A stretch of 64,000 nt of DNA from NCBI RefSeq assembly GCF_017873135.1, contig NZ_JAGGJV010000006.1:62001-126000 (forward strand). Direction: 5' to 3'. Source of the stretch: Rhizobium herbae. GTDB lineage: Bacteria > Pseudomonadota > Alphaproteobacteria > Rhizobiales > Rhizobiaceae. The stretch's first letter is position 1, and each line of letters starts with the position of its first letter. Position numbers and translations under genes: made by a program. This document shows positions 51,241 to 59,352 of this stretch, one piece after another. Under the pieces are notes generated by a model that did no database searches, was not told where the DNA came from, and worked only from the letters and a program-made list of their open reading frames with translations.

Positions 51241-52731
51241 ATGAACGACATCACCAAAATCGACTGGCAGACAGAAGCATCCCGCCTGACATTGCGCGGC
51301 GAGGCATTCATCGATGGCAAGCGTGTGCCGTCGTTGTCGGGCGTCGCGTTCGACTGCATCAATCCGGCCACCGGTGGATTGCTGACCAAGGTCGCGGCCT
51401 GTGATGCCGCCGACGTCGATCGTGCCGTCAAATCTGCGCGCGCCGCATTCGACGATGGCCGCTGGTCCGGCAAGTCACCCGCCGAGCGCAAGGCGGTGAT
51501 GCTCAGGCTCGCCGATCTCATTCGCGCCAATCTGACGGAGTTGGCGCTGCTCGACAGTCTCGACATGGGCAAGCTTGTGAATGACGCCGCGACCGTCGAT
51601 GTCCCGGGATCAGCAGCGATCTTCCAATGGTATGGCGAGGCGATCGACAAGCTCTATGACGAGATCGCCCCGACCGAGCCCGGCAATCTGGCGATGATTC
51701 GCCGCGAGCCGCTTGGCGTTGTCGGGGCCGTGATCCCGTGGAACTTCCCGCTCGACATGGCGACATGGAAATGCGCACCGGCACTCGCGGTCGGCAACTC
51801 CGTCGTCCTCAAACCTGCCGAGCAATCGCCGCTTTCGGCGCTGCGGCTTGCCGAACTTGCCATCGAGGCCGGTCTGCCGGAAGGCGTGCTGAATGTTGTT
51901 CCGGGATTTGGCGAGGTGACAGGCAAGGCACTTGGCCTGCACCCCGATGTCGATTGCATCACGTTTACCGGCTCGACCGAGGTGGGCAAGATGTTCCTGA
52001 CCTATTCCGGCCAGTCGAACATGAAACAGGTCTGGCTGGAATGTGGTGGTAAAAGCCCCAACCTGATCTTTGCCGATTGCGAGAATCTGGATGCGGCGGC
52101 CGACATGGCGGCGTTCGGCATCTTCTTCAATCAGGGTGAAGTTTGTTCTGCCAATTCCCGGCTCTACGTCGAGAAGTCGATTGCCGAGGTCTTTCTTGCA
52201 AAGCTTGTGGAGCGGGTAGGGCGCTATACGCCCGGCAATCCGCTCGACCCCACGGCGACAATGGGGGCGATCGTCGATGAAAACCAGACGCGGCGGATCA
52301 TGGGTTTCATCGATGAGGGCCGCAAGACTGCGCGGCTTGTGGCCGGCGGCGAACGGGTGTCGGTCGATGGCAAGGGCTGTTTCGTCCAGCCGACGATCTT
52401 TGTCGATGTCGGCCACAATGACCGGCTGATGCGCGAAGAAATCTTCGGGCCGGTGCTGGCGGTCTCGACCTTCGAGACGGAGGACGAGGCGGTGGCGCTG
52501 GCTAACGATACAATCTACGGTCTTGCGGCTTCTGTCTGGACCGCGAATCTTTCCCGTGCCCATCGCCTGTCTGCGAAGTTGAAGGCCGGCACAGTGTCGG
52601 TGAACACGGTCGATGCGCTCTCACCGATGACGCCGTTCGGCGGCTTCAAGCAATCGGGCATCGGCCGGGATCTGTCGCTGCATGCATTCGACAAGTTCTC
52701 CGGGCTGAAGACGGTGTGGATTCGGTATTAG
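51241..52731 (+). CDS. Aldehyde dehydrogenase (PuuC/BADH-like)
   Basis: 496-aa NAD(P)-dependent aldehyde dehydrogenase. VIPWNFPLDMATWKCAPAL, FTGSTEVGK, LECGGKSPNLIF (catalytic Glu) and FFNQGEVCSANSRLYV (catalytic Cys) are intact, and PFGGFKQSGIGRD closes the domain. Closest in motif to gamma-glutamyl-gamma-aminobutyraldehyde and aminoaldehyde dehydrogenases, consistent with oxidising an aldehyde made by amine oxidation. ATG 51241 follows GGAAAG; the longer frame from 51208 runs into the intergenic repeat. Confidence 0.93.
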   Translation: MNDITKIDWQTEASRLTLRGEAFIDGKRVPSLSGVAFDCINPATGGLLTKVAACDAADVDRAVKSARAAFDDGRWSGKSPAERKAVMLRLADLIRANLTELALLDSLDMGKLVNDAATVDVPGSAAIFQWYGEAIDKLYDEIAPTEPGNLAMIRREPLGVVGAVIPWNFPLDMATWKCAPALAVGNSVVLKPAEQSPLSALRLAELAIEAGLPEGVLNVVPGFGEVTGKALGLHPDVDCITFTGSTEVGKMFLTYSGQSNMKQVWLECGGKSPNLIFADCENLDAAADMAAFGIFFNQGEVCSANSRLYVEKSIAEVFLAKLVERVGRYTPGNPLDPTATMGAIVDENQTRRIMGFIDEGRKTARLVAGGERVSVDGKGCFVQPTIFVDVGHNDRLMREEIFGPVLAVSTFETEDEAVALANDTIYGLAASVWTANLSRAHRLSAKLKAGTVSVNTVDALSPMTPFGGFKQSGIGRDLSLHAFDKFSGLKTVWIRY

Positions 52732-52862
52732 TGAGTGGGTAGTCAGTAGTGTGGATCACGGTTTGGCGGCGAGGCAGCGCACGCTTATGCGCCGGCTGCT
52801 GTTGACTACATCCTAGCGACTGATCACTACTGCCTCACGATCAACAACCGCCCACGGCCCGC

Positions 52863-53807
52863 ATGCGCTTTTCACTCAGACAGCTTGAGTACTTCATCGC
52901 AGCCGGCGAGGCCGGGAGCATTACCCAAGCGTCCGAGCGCATCAATATCTCGCAGCCATCGATTTCCACGGCGATCTCTCAGCTCGAACAGGAGCTTGAT
53001 GTCCAGTTGTTTGTCCGGCATCACGCGCAGGGACTGTCGCTGACGCCGGCCGGCCGGACCATGCTGATCGAGGCGAAGCGACTGATCGACCAGGCGGAGT
53101 CGCTCTACGCCGTGGCCTCGGAGGCCAGCGACGAGGTGCGCGGGCAGCTCAACGTCGGATGCCTGACTACACTTGCGCCGATGATCCTGCCGGAGCTGGC
53201 GATTTCCTTCAGGACCGGCTTCCCGAATGCCAACATCAGGCCGCATGCCGATCATCAGGAGACACTGTTGTCAGGCTTGCACAAGGCGATGATAGACGTG
53301 GCGATCACCTACGACCTGCAGATCCCGACCGATGTTGAGTTCACGCCGCTGGTCGATCTGCCGGTTCATGCGGTGGTCGGCGATAACCATCCGTTGGCCC
53401 GCCATTCCGCCGTGACGCTGGAGGAACTGGCGAACCTGCCGTTGATACTGCTTGACCTGCCGCTGAGCGCCGAATATTTCCTGGCGATATTCATGAAGGA
53501 AGGGCTGCAGCCGAACATTGCCTTCCGCATTTCCCATCCCGATGTGATCCGCACGATGGTCGCCAATGGCTATGGCTACACGCTTGCCAATGTGACGCCG
53601 CGATCGGATCTGGCGCTCGACGGCCGCAAGGTGGTGCGCGTTCGGCTTTCGGGCGAGCACCGGCCGATGACGATCGGGCTCGCAACGCTCAAGCAAATCC
53701 GCAAGTCACGTTTGTTGACCGCCTTTGTTGGTCATGCACGGTCGTTTATTTCCGATGCTTATATTCCGGGCATGGTGCCGCCGGCGATGGGGCAGAAGAA
53801 GCGCTGA
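52863..53807 (+). CDS. LysR-family transcriptional regulator
   Basis: 314 aa. N-terminal winged HTH (LRQLEYFIAAGEAGSITQAS, then ISQPSISTAISQLEQEL), followed by the effector-binding domain. It lies between the aldehyde dehydrogenase gene and the ABC transporter, so it probably controls one or both. The 131-bp gap before it has an 8-bp inverted repeat CAGTAGTG / CACTACTG (52744-52751, 52825-52832). Confidence 0.92.
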   Translation: MRFSLRQLEYFIAAGEAGSITQASERINISQPSISTAISQLEQELDVQLFVRHHAQGLSLTPAGRTMLIEAKRLIDQAESLYAVASEASDEVRGQLNVGCLTTLAPMILPELAISFRTGFPNANIRPHADHQETLLSGLHKAMIDVAITYDLQIPTDVEFTPLVDLPVHAVVGDNHPLARHSAVTLEELANLPLILLDLPLSAEYFLAIFMKEGLQPNIAFRISHPDVIRTMVANGYGYTLANVTPRSDLALDGRKVVRVRLSGEHRPMTIGLATLKQIRKSRLLTAFVGHARSFISDAYIPGMVPPAMGQKKR

Positions 53808-54026
53808 ATGGCGAATATTTGGGCGCCGTGCCAAAGTCTGCACGTGCTTAGGTTTTTCCTAATCAGCAATACCAAAAATCATTGTTTTTGCGACGAAGGA
53901 ACCGTGCTTTGTTTTAGGCACCGGAACAAAGTTTGAGCTTCGCCCAATGTAGACTGGGAAGAAAATCGGGCGGATCATAGCTTTGGCGCGGCAGAAGCCA
54001 GCGACATATAATCAAAAGGGAACGCT

Positions 54027-55010
54027 ATGACCAAATTGTCCTCACGCCTGCGCACCGTGGCCCTGGCGGCCGGTGTCGCGCTTGCAGCAATGTCCACTGC
54101 CCATGCCGGCAGCATGAAACTCGGCATGACCACCTGGGTCGGCTACGGCCCGCTGTTTCTCGCCCGTGACATGGGCTACTTCAAGGAAAACGGCCTCGAC
54201 GTCGATCTCGAGATCATCGAAGATTCTTCGCTCTACATGGCAGCCGTGGCTGCCGGCGAACTTGATGGCAGCGCCTCGACCATCGATGAAATCATGAAGT
54301 ACCGCTCCAAGGACCTGTGCTTCAAGTCTGTCTATGCGCTGGACGACAGCCATGGTGGCGACGGGGTGCTGGTCACGTCAGACATCAAGTCCTTTGCCGA
54401 TATCAAGGGCAAGGAAGTCGCCATGAACGAGGGTTCGACCTCGCAGTTCTGGTTCGAAATCCTGCTCAAGAAGAACGGCATGACCAACAAGGACGTCAAG
54501 ATAACCAACATGTCGGCTGACGATGCCGCCGCTGCCTTCATGGCAGATCGCATCCCCGTCGCCGTCACCTGGGAGCCGCATCTGACGCTTGCGAAGCAGG
54601 CCAACAAGGGAAAGGTCTTGATCGATTCGTCGGCTTCACCGGGCGTGATCGTCGATGTGGTCGAGCTGAGCTGCGACTACATCCAGAAGAACCCGAAGGA
54701 CGTGGAAGCGCTGGTCAAGGGGCTTTACAAGGCCAATGAGTTGATCAAGTCGGACCAGGCCAAGGCCTATGAAGTCATGGCCAAAGGCGTTGGCGGTTGG
54801 CTGAAGGATCCGAAGGATTTCGCTTCGTCCGCGGCAGGCGTCAATTTCTATGGTGAAGCACGCAACAAGGAATTCTTCAAGGACGGCAAGGATGGCGAAG
54901 CCGGCAAGCTCGTCACCCTCGGCGGTGAAGTGTGGAGCAGCATGCAGAAGCTGAAGATGGATGTGAAATACGACGATATCGTCGATACCACCTTCCTCGG
55001 TGCCAAATAA
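54027..55010 (+). CDS. ABC transporter binding protein, NitT/TauT type
   Basis: 327 aa. Signal peptide about 1-27 (LAAGVALAAMSTAHA), then the NMT1/SsuA-like opening LGMTTWVGYGPLFLARDMGY, ASTIDEIMKYRSKDLCFKSV and VTWEPHLTLAKQANKGKVLI. Such proteins bind small sulfonates, nitrate, riboflavin precursors or aromatic and nitrogen compounds. ATG 54027 follows AAAGGGAA. The upstream 219 bp hold AT-rich imperfect palindromes but no clear operator. Partners are at 55259 and 56064. Confidence 0.9.
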   Translation: MTKLSSRLRTVALAAGVALAAMSTAHAGSMKLGMTTWVGYGPLFLARDMGYFKENGLDVDLEIIEDSSLYMAAVAAGELDGSASTIDEIMKYRSKDLCFKSVYALDDSHGGDGVLVTSDIKSFADIKGKEVAMNEGSTSQFWFEILLKKNGMTNKDVKITNMSADDAAAAFMADRIPVAVTWEPHLTLAKQANKGKVLIDSSASPGVIVDVVELSCDYIQKNPKDVEALVKGLYKANELIKSDQAKAYEVMAKGVGGWLKDPKDFASSAAGVNFYGEARNKEFFKDGKDGEAGKLVTLGGEVWSSMQKLKMDVKYDDIVDTTFLGAK

Positions 55011-55016
55011 GGGGTC

Positions 55017-55125
55017 CAGAGTCGGATGATTTTAGGTCGAATCAACCTAAAATCTGAATCGGCTCTAGACTTAAGAAATTAGAGCATGATGCCGAAAACC
55101 GCACACACTTTTCGGCATCATGCTC
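55017..55125. repeat. RIME1-type Rhizobium intergenic mosaic element
   Basis: Two palindromes in a row: GATTTTAGGT / ACCTAAAATC (55028-55054) and a perfect 17-bp stem GAGCATGATGCCGAAAA / TTTTCGGCATCATGCTC (55082-55125). This two-hairpin layout and its core sequences match the RIME1 element known from Rhizobium and Sinorhizobium. It sits between the binding-protein and permease genes and may trim the mRNA so that the binding protein is made in excess. Confidence 0.85.
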
Positions 55126-55258
55126 CAGTGAGGCGGCGCATGCCGCCGCCTCCACCGCCCCTGAGCCGGATTGGGCTCATCATTCTTGATTTCGGCGAAA
55201 ATCTGGCATCGCAATTGCTTCAGTCGGAGCGAAAGCCTTTCCCGCGTGGAGCATTCAG

Positions 55259-56059
55259 GTGAACGATCGAACTTTCTTCAAATCCCTGACGACACCCTAT
55301 CAAGCCATTCCGCACGGCGTCGTCGTCTTCCTCGGTATTGCTGTCTGGGTGGCGGTACTCGCGGTCTGGTTCGCGCTGACATTCGGCGGTTTCGTCAAGC
55401 CGATGTTCCTGCCAAAGCCGAACGAGGTTCTGAACACGGCGCTGGCGCTGGCCGCCGACGGCACACTGTGGGAACACACCTATGCCAGTGTCCAGGTGGT
55501 CATCATCGGCTTTGTGCTGTCCTCGATCGTCGCGGTGCCGCTCGGCCTGACCATGGGCACCTATCGCGTCGTGCAGGCTTTTCTCGATCCGCTCGTCAAC
55601 TTCATCCGTTATCTGCCGGTCACCTCCTTCGTGCCGCTGTTCATCCTGTGGATCGGCATCGGTATCGAACAGCGCGTCTCGGTGATCATTTTCGGCATCT
55701 TCTTCCAGCAGGTGGTGATGATTGCCGATGCCGCACGCTCGGTTCCACGCGATCTGGTCAATGCAGCCTATACGCTGGGTACGCGCCGCCGTGACACTGT
55801 CTGGCACATCGTCTTTCCGGCGACCCTGCCGAACATCTTCGATGTATTGCGCGTGACGATGGGCTGGGCATGGACCTATCTCGTGGTTGCCGAACTGGTC
55901 GCCGCGCGCTCGGGGCTCGGCTATATCTCGCTCAAGGCCATGCGCGGCTTCCAGGTCGACGTCATCTTCATGGCCATTGCCATGATCGGTATTCTCGGTC
56001 TGTTGACCGACCAGATCTTCCGCGTGCTGCGTCGCGTCGCGGCCCCGTGGGCAAACTAA
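55259..56059 (+). CDS. ABC transporter permease, NitT/TauT type
   Basis: 266 aa with about six helices and the EAA-like loop NAAYTLGTRRRDTVWHIVFPATLPNIF. The start is GTG 55259, preceded by GTGGAG; no better ATG exists. Four bp separate it from the ATPase gene. Confidence 0.92.
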   Translation: MNDRTFFKSLTTPYQAIPHGVVVFLGIAVWVAVLAVWFALTFGGFVKPMFLPKPNEVLNTALALAADGTLWEHTYASVQVVIIGFVLSSIVAVPLGLTMGTYRVVQAFLDPLVNFIRYLPVTSFVPLFILWIGIGIEQRVSVIIFGIFFQQVVMIADAARSVPRDLVNAAYTLGTRRRDTVWHIVFPATLPNIFDVLRVTMGWAWTYLVVAELVAARSGLGYISLKAMRGFQVDVIFMAIAMIGILGLLTDQIFRVLRRVAAPWAN

Positions 56060-56063
56060 GGCC

Positions 56064-56864
56064 ATGCTGATGCTGAACAATCCAAATACCGCGACACGCA
56101 GCTCCGACATATCCGTCGAAAAGGTGGCGCTGCGCTACGGCACCGGCGAAGGCGCGGTTCTGGCGCTCGACGGACTGTCGCTGAATGTCAAGAAAGAGGA
56201 ATTCTGCGTTATCGTCGGGCCTTCGGGCTGCGGCAAGTCGAGCCTGCTCTATCTGATTGCTGGGCTGGAGGGGCGCACTGGCGGCATGATCAAGGTCGGC
56301 GGCCGGCCGGTCAGCGATGCGGGGGCCGATCGCGGCATGGTCTTCCAGGCCTATACGCTGTTTCCCTGGCTGACGGTCCGACAAAACGTCGAATACGGCC
56401 CGCGCCGAAAGGGCATGCCGGCTGCCGAACGCAACCGGATCGTCGATCATTATCTCACCGAGATCGGGCTCGCGGCCTTTGGCAGTCATTACCCCTCGCA
56501 ACTGTCCGGTGGCATGAAGCAACGCGTGGCGATTGCGCGTGCGCTCGCCAACGATCCCGAGGTGCTGCTGATGGACGAGCCGTTCGGAGCGCTCGACAGC
56601 CAGACCCGGCATGCGATGCAACAGTTGCTCCTGAGCGTGTGGGAGCATTCGAAGAAGACCGTGCTGTTCGTGACCCACGATATCGACGAGGCCATCCTGC
56701 TGGCGGACCGCGTCTTCGTCATGTCCGGCCGTCCCGGCCAGATTCTTGCCGATCTCACCGTTCCTTTCGAACGCCCGCGCGACATGGATCTGGTGATGGA
56801 GCCTGACTTCATCGCCATGAAGCGCGAGATCCTTGGTCTGTTGAAAAACAACGGTGGGCATTGA
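56064..56864 (+). CDS. ABC transporter ATPase, NitT/TauT type
   Basis: 266 aa. Walker A GPSGCGKSS, Q-loop VFQAYTLFPWLTV, signature LSGGMKQRV, Walker B VLLMDEPFGALD, switch VTHDIDEA. It has the short C-terminus typical of SsuB/TauB. Works with the permease upstream and the binding protein at 54027. Confidence 0.93.
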   Translation: MLMLNNPNTATRSSDISVEKVALRYGTGEGAVLALDGLSLNVKKEEFCVIVGPSGCGKSSLLYLIAGLEGRTGGMIKVGGRPVSDAGADRGMVFQAYTLFPWLTVRQNVEYGPRRKGMPAAERNRIVDHYLTEIGLAAFGSHYPSQLSGGMKQRVAIARALANDPEVLLMDEPFGALDSQTRHAMQQLLLSVWEHSKKTVLFVTHDIDEAILLADRVFVMSGRPGQILADLTVPFERPRDMDLVMEPDFIAMKREILGLLKNNGGH

Positions 56865-56878
56865 GCACCATGCCTGGC

Positions 56879-57033
56879 GAAGATCAGGAACGTATTCCCG
56901 AAGTCGGCAAACCGGCCGACTCCGTTGGGCTTTCCGACAGTCTGCTAAGCATCGACTTGACGGCATCGCCGACCTCAAGGTGACCAAAACGTTCGTCGAT
57001 GGGCGCAAGGTCCGGGACGCTGCGGCCGCATAA
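56879..57033 (+). pseudogene. Amidohydrolase C-terminal remnant
   Basis: Between the ATPase and GMC genes the plus strand reads EVGKPADSVGLSDSLLSID in one frame and IADLKVTKTFVDGRKVRDA with a TAA at 57031 in another. Together they are the last strands of a YtcJ-like amidohydrolase. The catalytic barrel is gone. It suggests that the cluster once encoded a hydrolase for the imported compound. Confidence 0.5.
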
Positions 57034-57059
57034 ATTTGGCCTGGTAAGGAAGTGTACCG

Positions 57060-58691
57060 ATGGAAGAATTGAGCTTCGACTATATCGTCATCGGTGCGGG
57101 CTCGGCGGGGTGCGTGCTGGCCAACCGGTTGAGTGTCGATCCTTCCAAGTCCGTTTGCCTGATCGAGGGCGGCGGCAGCGATGCCAGCCTGCGGGTCAGC
57201 GTGCCGGCCGGTATCCTGTCGCTCTATGGAAATCCGCGCTATGATTATGCCTATGTCGGCGTGCCGCAACCCGAACTGAACGGCCGCTGCCTGCCGGTCA
57301 ATCGTGGCAAGGCACTGGGTGGATCGAGCGCCATCAATTCGATGATCTATATCAGAGGCGCCCGCGAAGATTATGACGAATGGGCCTCGCTCGGCTGCGC
57401 CGGCTGGTCCTATGACGATATTCTGCCAGTGTTCAAAGGCCTCGAGCACAACTTGCTGAAGCAGGATCCCGCTTATCATGGCTTTTCTGGCGAATTGCTG
57501 GTGGATGAGCCGCGCGATCCGAATGAAGTGTCGAAAGTGTTTGTCGAGGCCGGGAGGCATGTCGGCCTGCCGGAGAACAAGGATTTCAACGGCAAGAGCC
57601 AGTTCGGCGTCGGCATCTACAATGTCACGCAGGATCGCGGCCGTCGTTTTTCGGCGCATACCGCCTTCGTCAAGCCGGTTGCCGATCGCAAGAACCTGAC
57701 CACGCTCGCCGATACCGAAGTGCTGTCGCTGGTTCTCGACGGAAGGAAGGTCACGGGCGTGCGCGTATTGCAGAACAGTCAGGAGCGCACAATCGGCTGC
57801 CGCGGCGAGGTTGTCCTGTCGGCTGGCGCGATCGGCTCGCCCAAGCTGCTGCTCATATCCGGCATCGGCCCCTCAAATGAACTCGCCGCCGCTGGCATCA
57901 CGCCGCTGGTGGATCTGCCCGGTGTCGGCAAGAACCTGCGCGACCATGTCGACGGGATGATCACGGTGCGCTCGAAGAGCAGCCGGACGCTCGGTCTGTC
58001 AATCCAGAACCTGCCGGCGATGCTTGCCGCGCCATTTCAGTATTTCGGCGCTCGCCGTGGTATGCTGACGACCAACTATGTCGAGGCGGGCGGCTTTGCC
58101 AAGACGAAATTTGCGGGCGACGGGCCGGCGGATATCCAGTTCCACTTCGTGCCGGGCTATCGAAGCCATCGCGGCCGGTTGGTGGAGTATGGGCATGGCT
58201 ATGCGATCCACACCTGCGTGCTGCGGCCAAAAAGTATCGGCGAAATCCGGCTGTCTACAGGCAAAGGCCGTGCGAGCAAGGTGCTGGAGATCGACCATCA
58301 TTTTTTCACCGACGAGCAAGATGCGCTGACGCTGGTCGAAGGCATCAAGATTTCTCGTTCGATTTTTGCCGACAAGGCGTTCGACGCTCTGCGTGGCCCC
58401 GAAATTCTGCCAGGCCCGGACGTGCGTAGCGACGACGAGATCCTTGCCTATCTACGTGCGGAGGCGCTGACGGTTTATCATCCCATCGGCACCTGCAAGA
58501 TGGGCACCGATACCATGGCGGTGGCCGATCCGCAGACGTTGCTGGTGCGAGGCATGGACAATCTGCGTGTCGCGGATGCGTCCGTCATGCCGACGCTGAT
58601 CGGCGGCAACACCAATGCTCCGTCGATGATGATCGGTCAAATGGCCGCCAGCATGATGCTGACGAAGCCGGCCACAAACAAGGCGGCCTAG
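57060..58691 (+). CDS. GMC-family oxidoreductase (choline-dehydrogenase-like)
   Basis: 543-aa FAD enzyme oxidising an alcohol to an aldehyde. FAD-binding VIGAGSAGCVLANRLS at the N-terminus, GKALGGSSAINSMIYIRG (GMC signature 1), SAGAIGSPKLLLISG (signature 2) and the catalytic His region TVYHPIGTCKMG. It resembles BetA/AlkJ-type alcohol dehydrogenases, but no betaine genes are adjacent, so the substrate is open. AAGGAAG precedes ATG 57060. Confidence 0.92.
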   Translation: MEELSFDYIVIGAGSAGCVLANRLSVDPSKSVCLIEGGGSDASLRVSVPAGILSLYGNPRYDYAYVGVPQPELNGRCLPVNRGKALGGSSAINSMIYIRGAREDYDEWASLGCAGWSYDDILPVFKGLEHNLLKQDPAYHGFSGELLVDEPRDPNEVSKVFVEAGRHVGLPENKDFNGKSQFGVGIYNVTQDRGRRFSAHTAFVKPVADRKNLTTLADTEVLSLVLDGRKVTGVRVLQNSQERTIGCRGEVVLSAGAIGSPKLLLISGIGPSNELAAAGITPLVDLPGVGKNLRDHVDGMITVRSKSSRTLGLSIQNLPAMLAAPFQYFGARRGMLTTNYVEAGGFAKTKFAGDGPADIQFHFVPGYRSHRGRLVEYGHGYAIHTCVLRPKSIGEIRLSTGKGRASKVLEIDHHFFTDEQDALTLVEGIKISRSIFADKAFDALRGPEILPGPDVRSDDEILAYLRAEALTVYHPIGTCKMGTDTMAVADPQTLLVRGMDNLRVADASVMPTLIGGNTNAPSMMIGQMAASMMLTKPATNKAA

Positions 58692-58919
58692 AAAAATCTC
58701 AACAATTTGCGGTCGTTGCGATCCACGGCAGCTTTGCGGATGCTGTCTCAACGCCCCAAATTCCTCTTTCGATAGTCAAAATCCGGTTAAGCACGGGAAA
58801 TGCGACGGGCCCTGTTTGCAATTTGATCCGGTTTTCTCCACCACGGGTCGCTATTTGTGGCAAAGACGCAAAGGCATTTGTCGTGATCATTCCGGACAAG
58901 CGCGAAAACTGAGTCTTTT
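58692..58919. other. Non-coding stretch after the GMC gene
   Basis: 228 bp in which no gene, hairpin or operator was recognised; it leads into the IS481 remnant. Confidence 0.4.
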
Positions 58920-59244
58920 CTACGTGGCGCTCCTGCCGACATCGTCGGCCAACCGCCGCACCAGCAACTCGCGGATCTTGCGAGCGCCCCAGTGCGGCTT
59001 CTCCTTCCTGCATCGAACGATCATCGCTTCGACCGGCTCGGGCAACTGGTTGGCATAGCGCGCCGGACGCCGGGACCGATCCGTCAGCGCCTCCAGTCCC
59101 TCGTCCTTATAACGGTTGAAGATCTTGTTGCCCGTCTTGATCGCGTGCCATCCGTTCGTGCTTTTCGTCGAGTCCCGCCTTCACGACATGGCATTGCGTG
59201 ACGAGCCAATCCTCATACTTCTTGACGTCATCACTACGGACATC
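58920..59244 (-). mobile_element. IS481-like transposase N-terminal remnant
   Basis: The minus strand reads KKYEDWLVTQCHVVKAGLDE, then after a one-base shift IKTGNKIFNRYKDEGLEALT, DRSRRPARYANQLPEPVEAM and RKEKPHWGARKIRELLVRRL to a TAG at 58920. This is the helix-turn-helix half of an IS481-type transposase; the DDE integrase core is missing. Frameshifted and truncated, with no inverted repeats found: a scar. Confidence 0.65.
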
Positions 59245-59352
59245 GGAAGATCTCGGCTGTAAAGGAACGTGAGGCTGAAATACCACGGGCTTGCGGCAAT
59301 TGCGGACCGACGAGATGGCACGCTACGCTGCTATAAGGCCGCCGCACCGGCA

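Noticed and set aside
55968-57659. 563-codon open frame on the minus strand
   Set aside because: It is antisense to the ABC ATPase and GMC genes, has no recognisable domain, and shows the His/Arg/Asp-rich composition typical of shadow frames in high-GC DNA.
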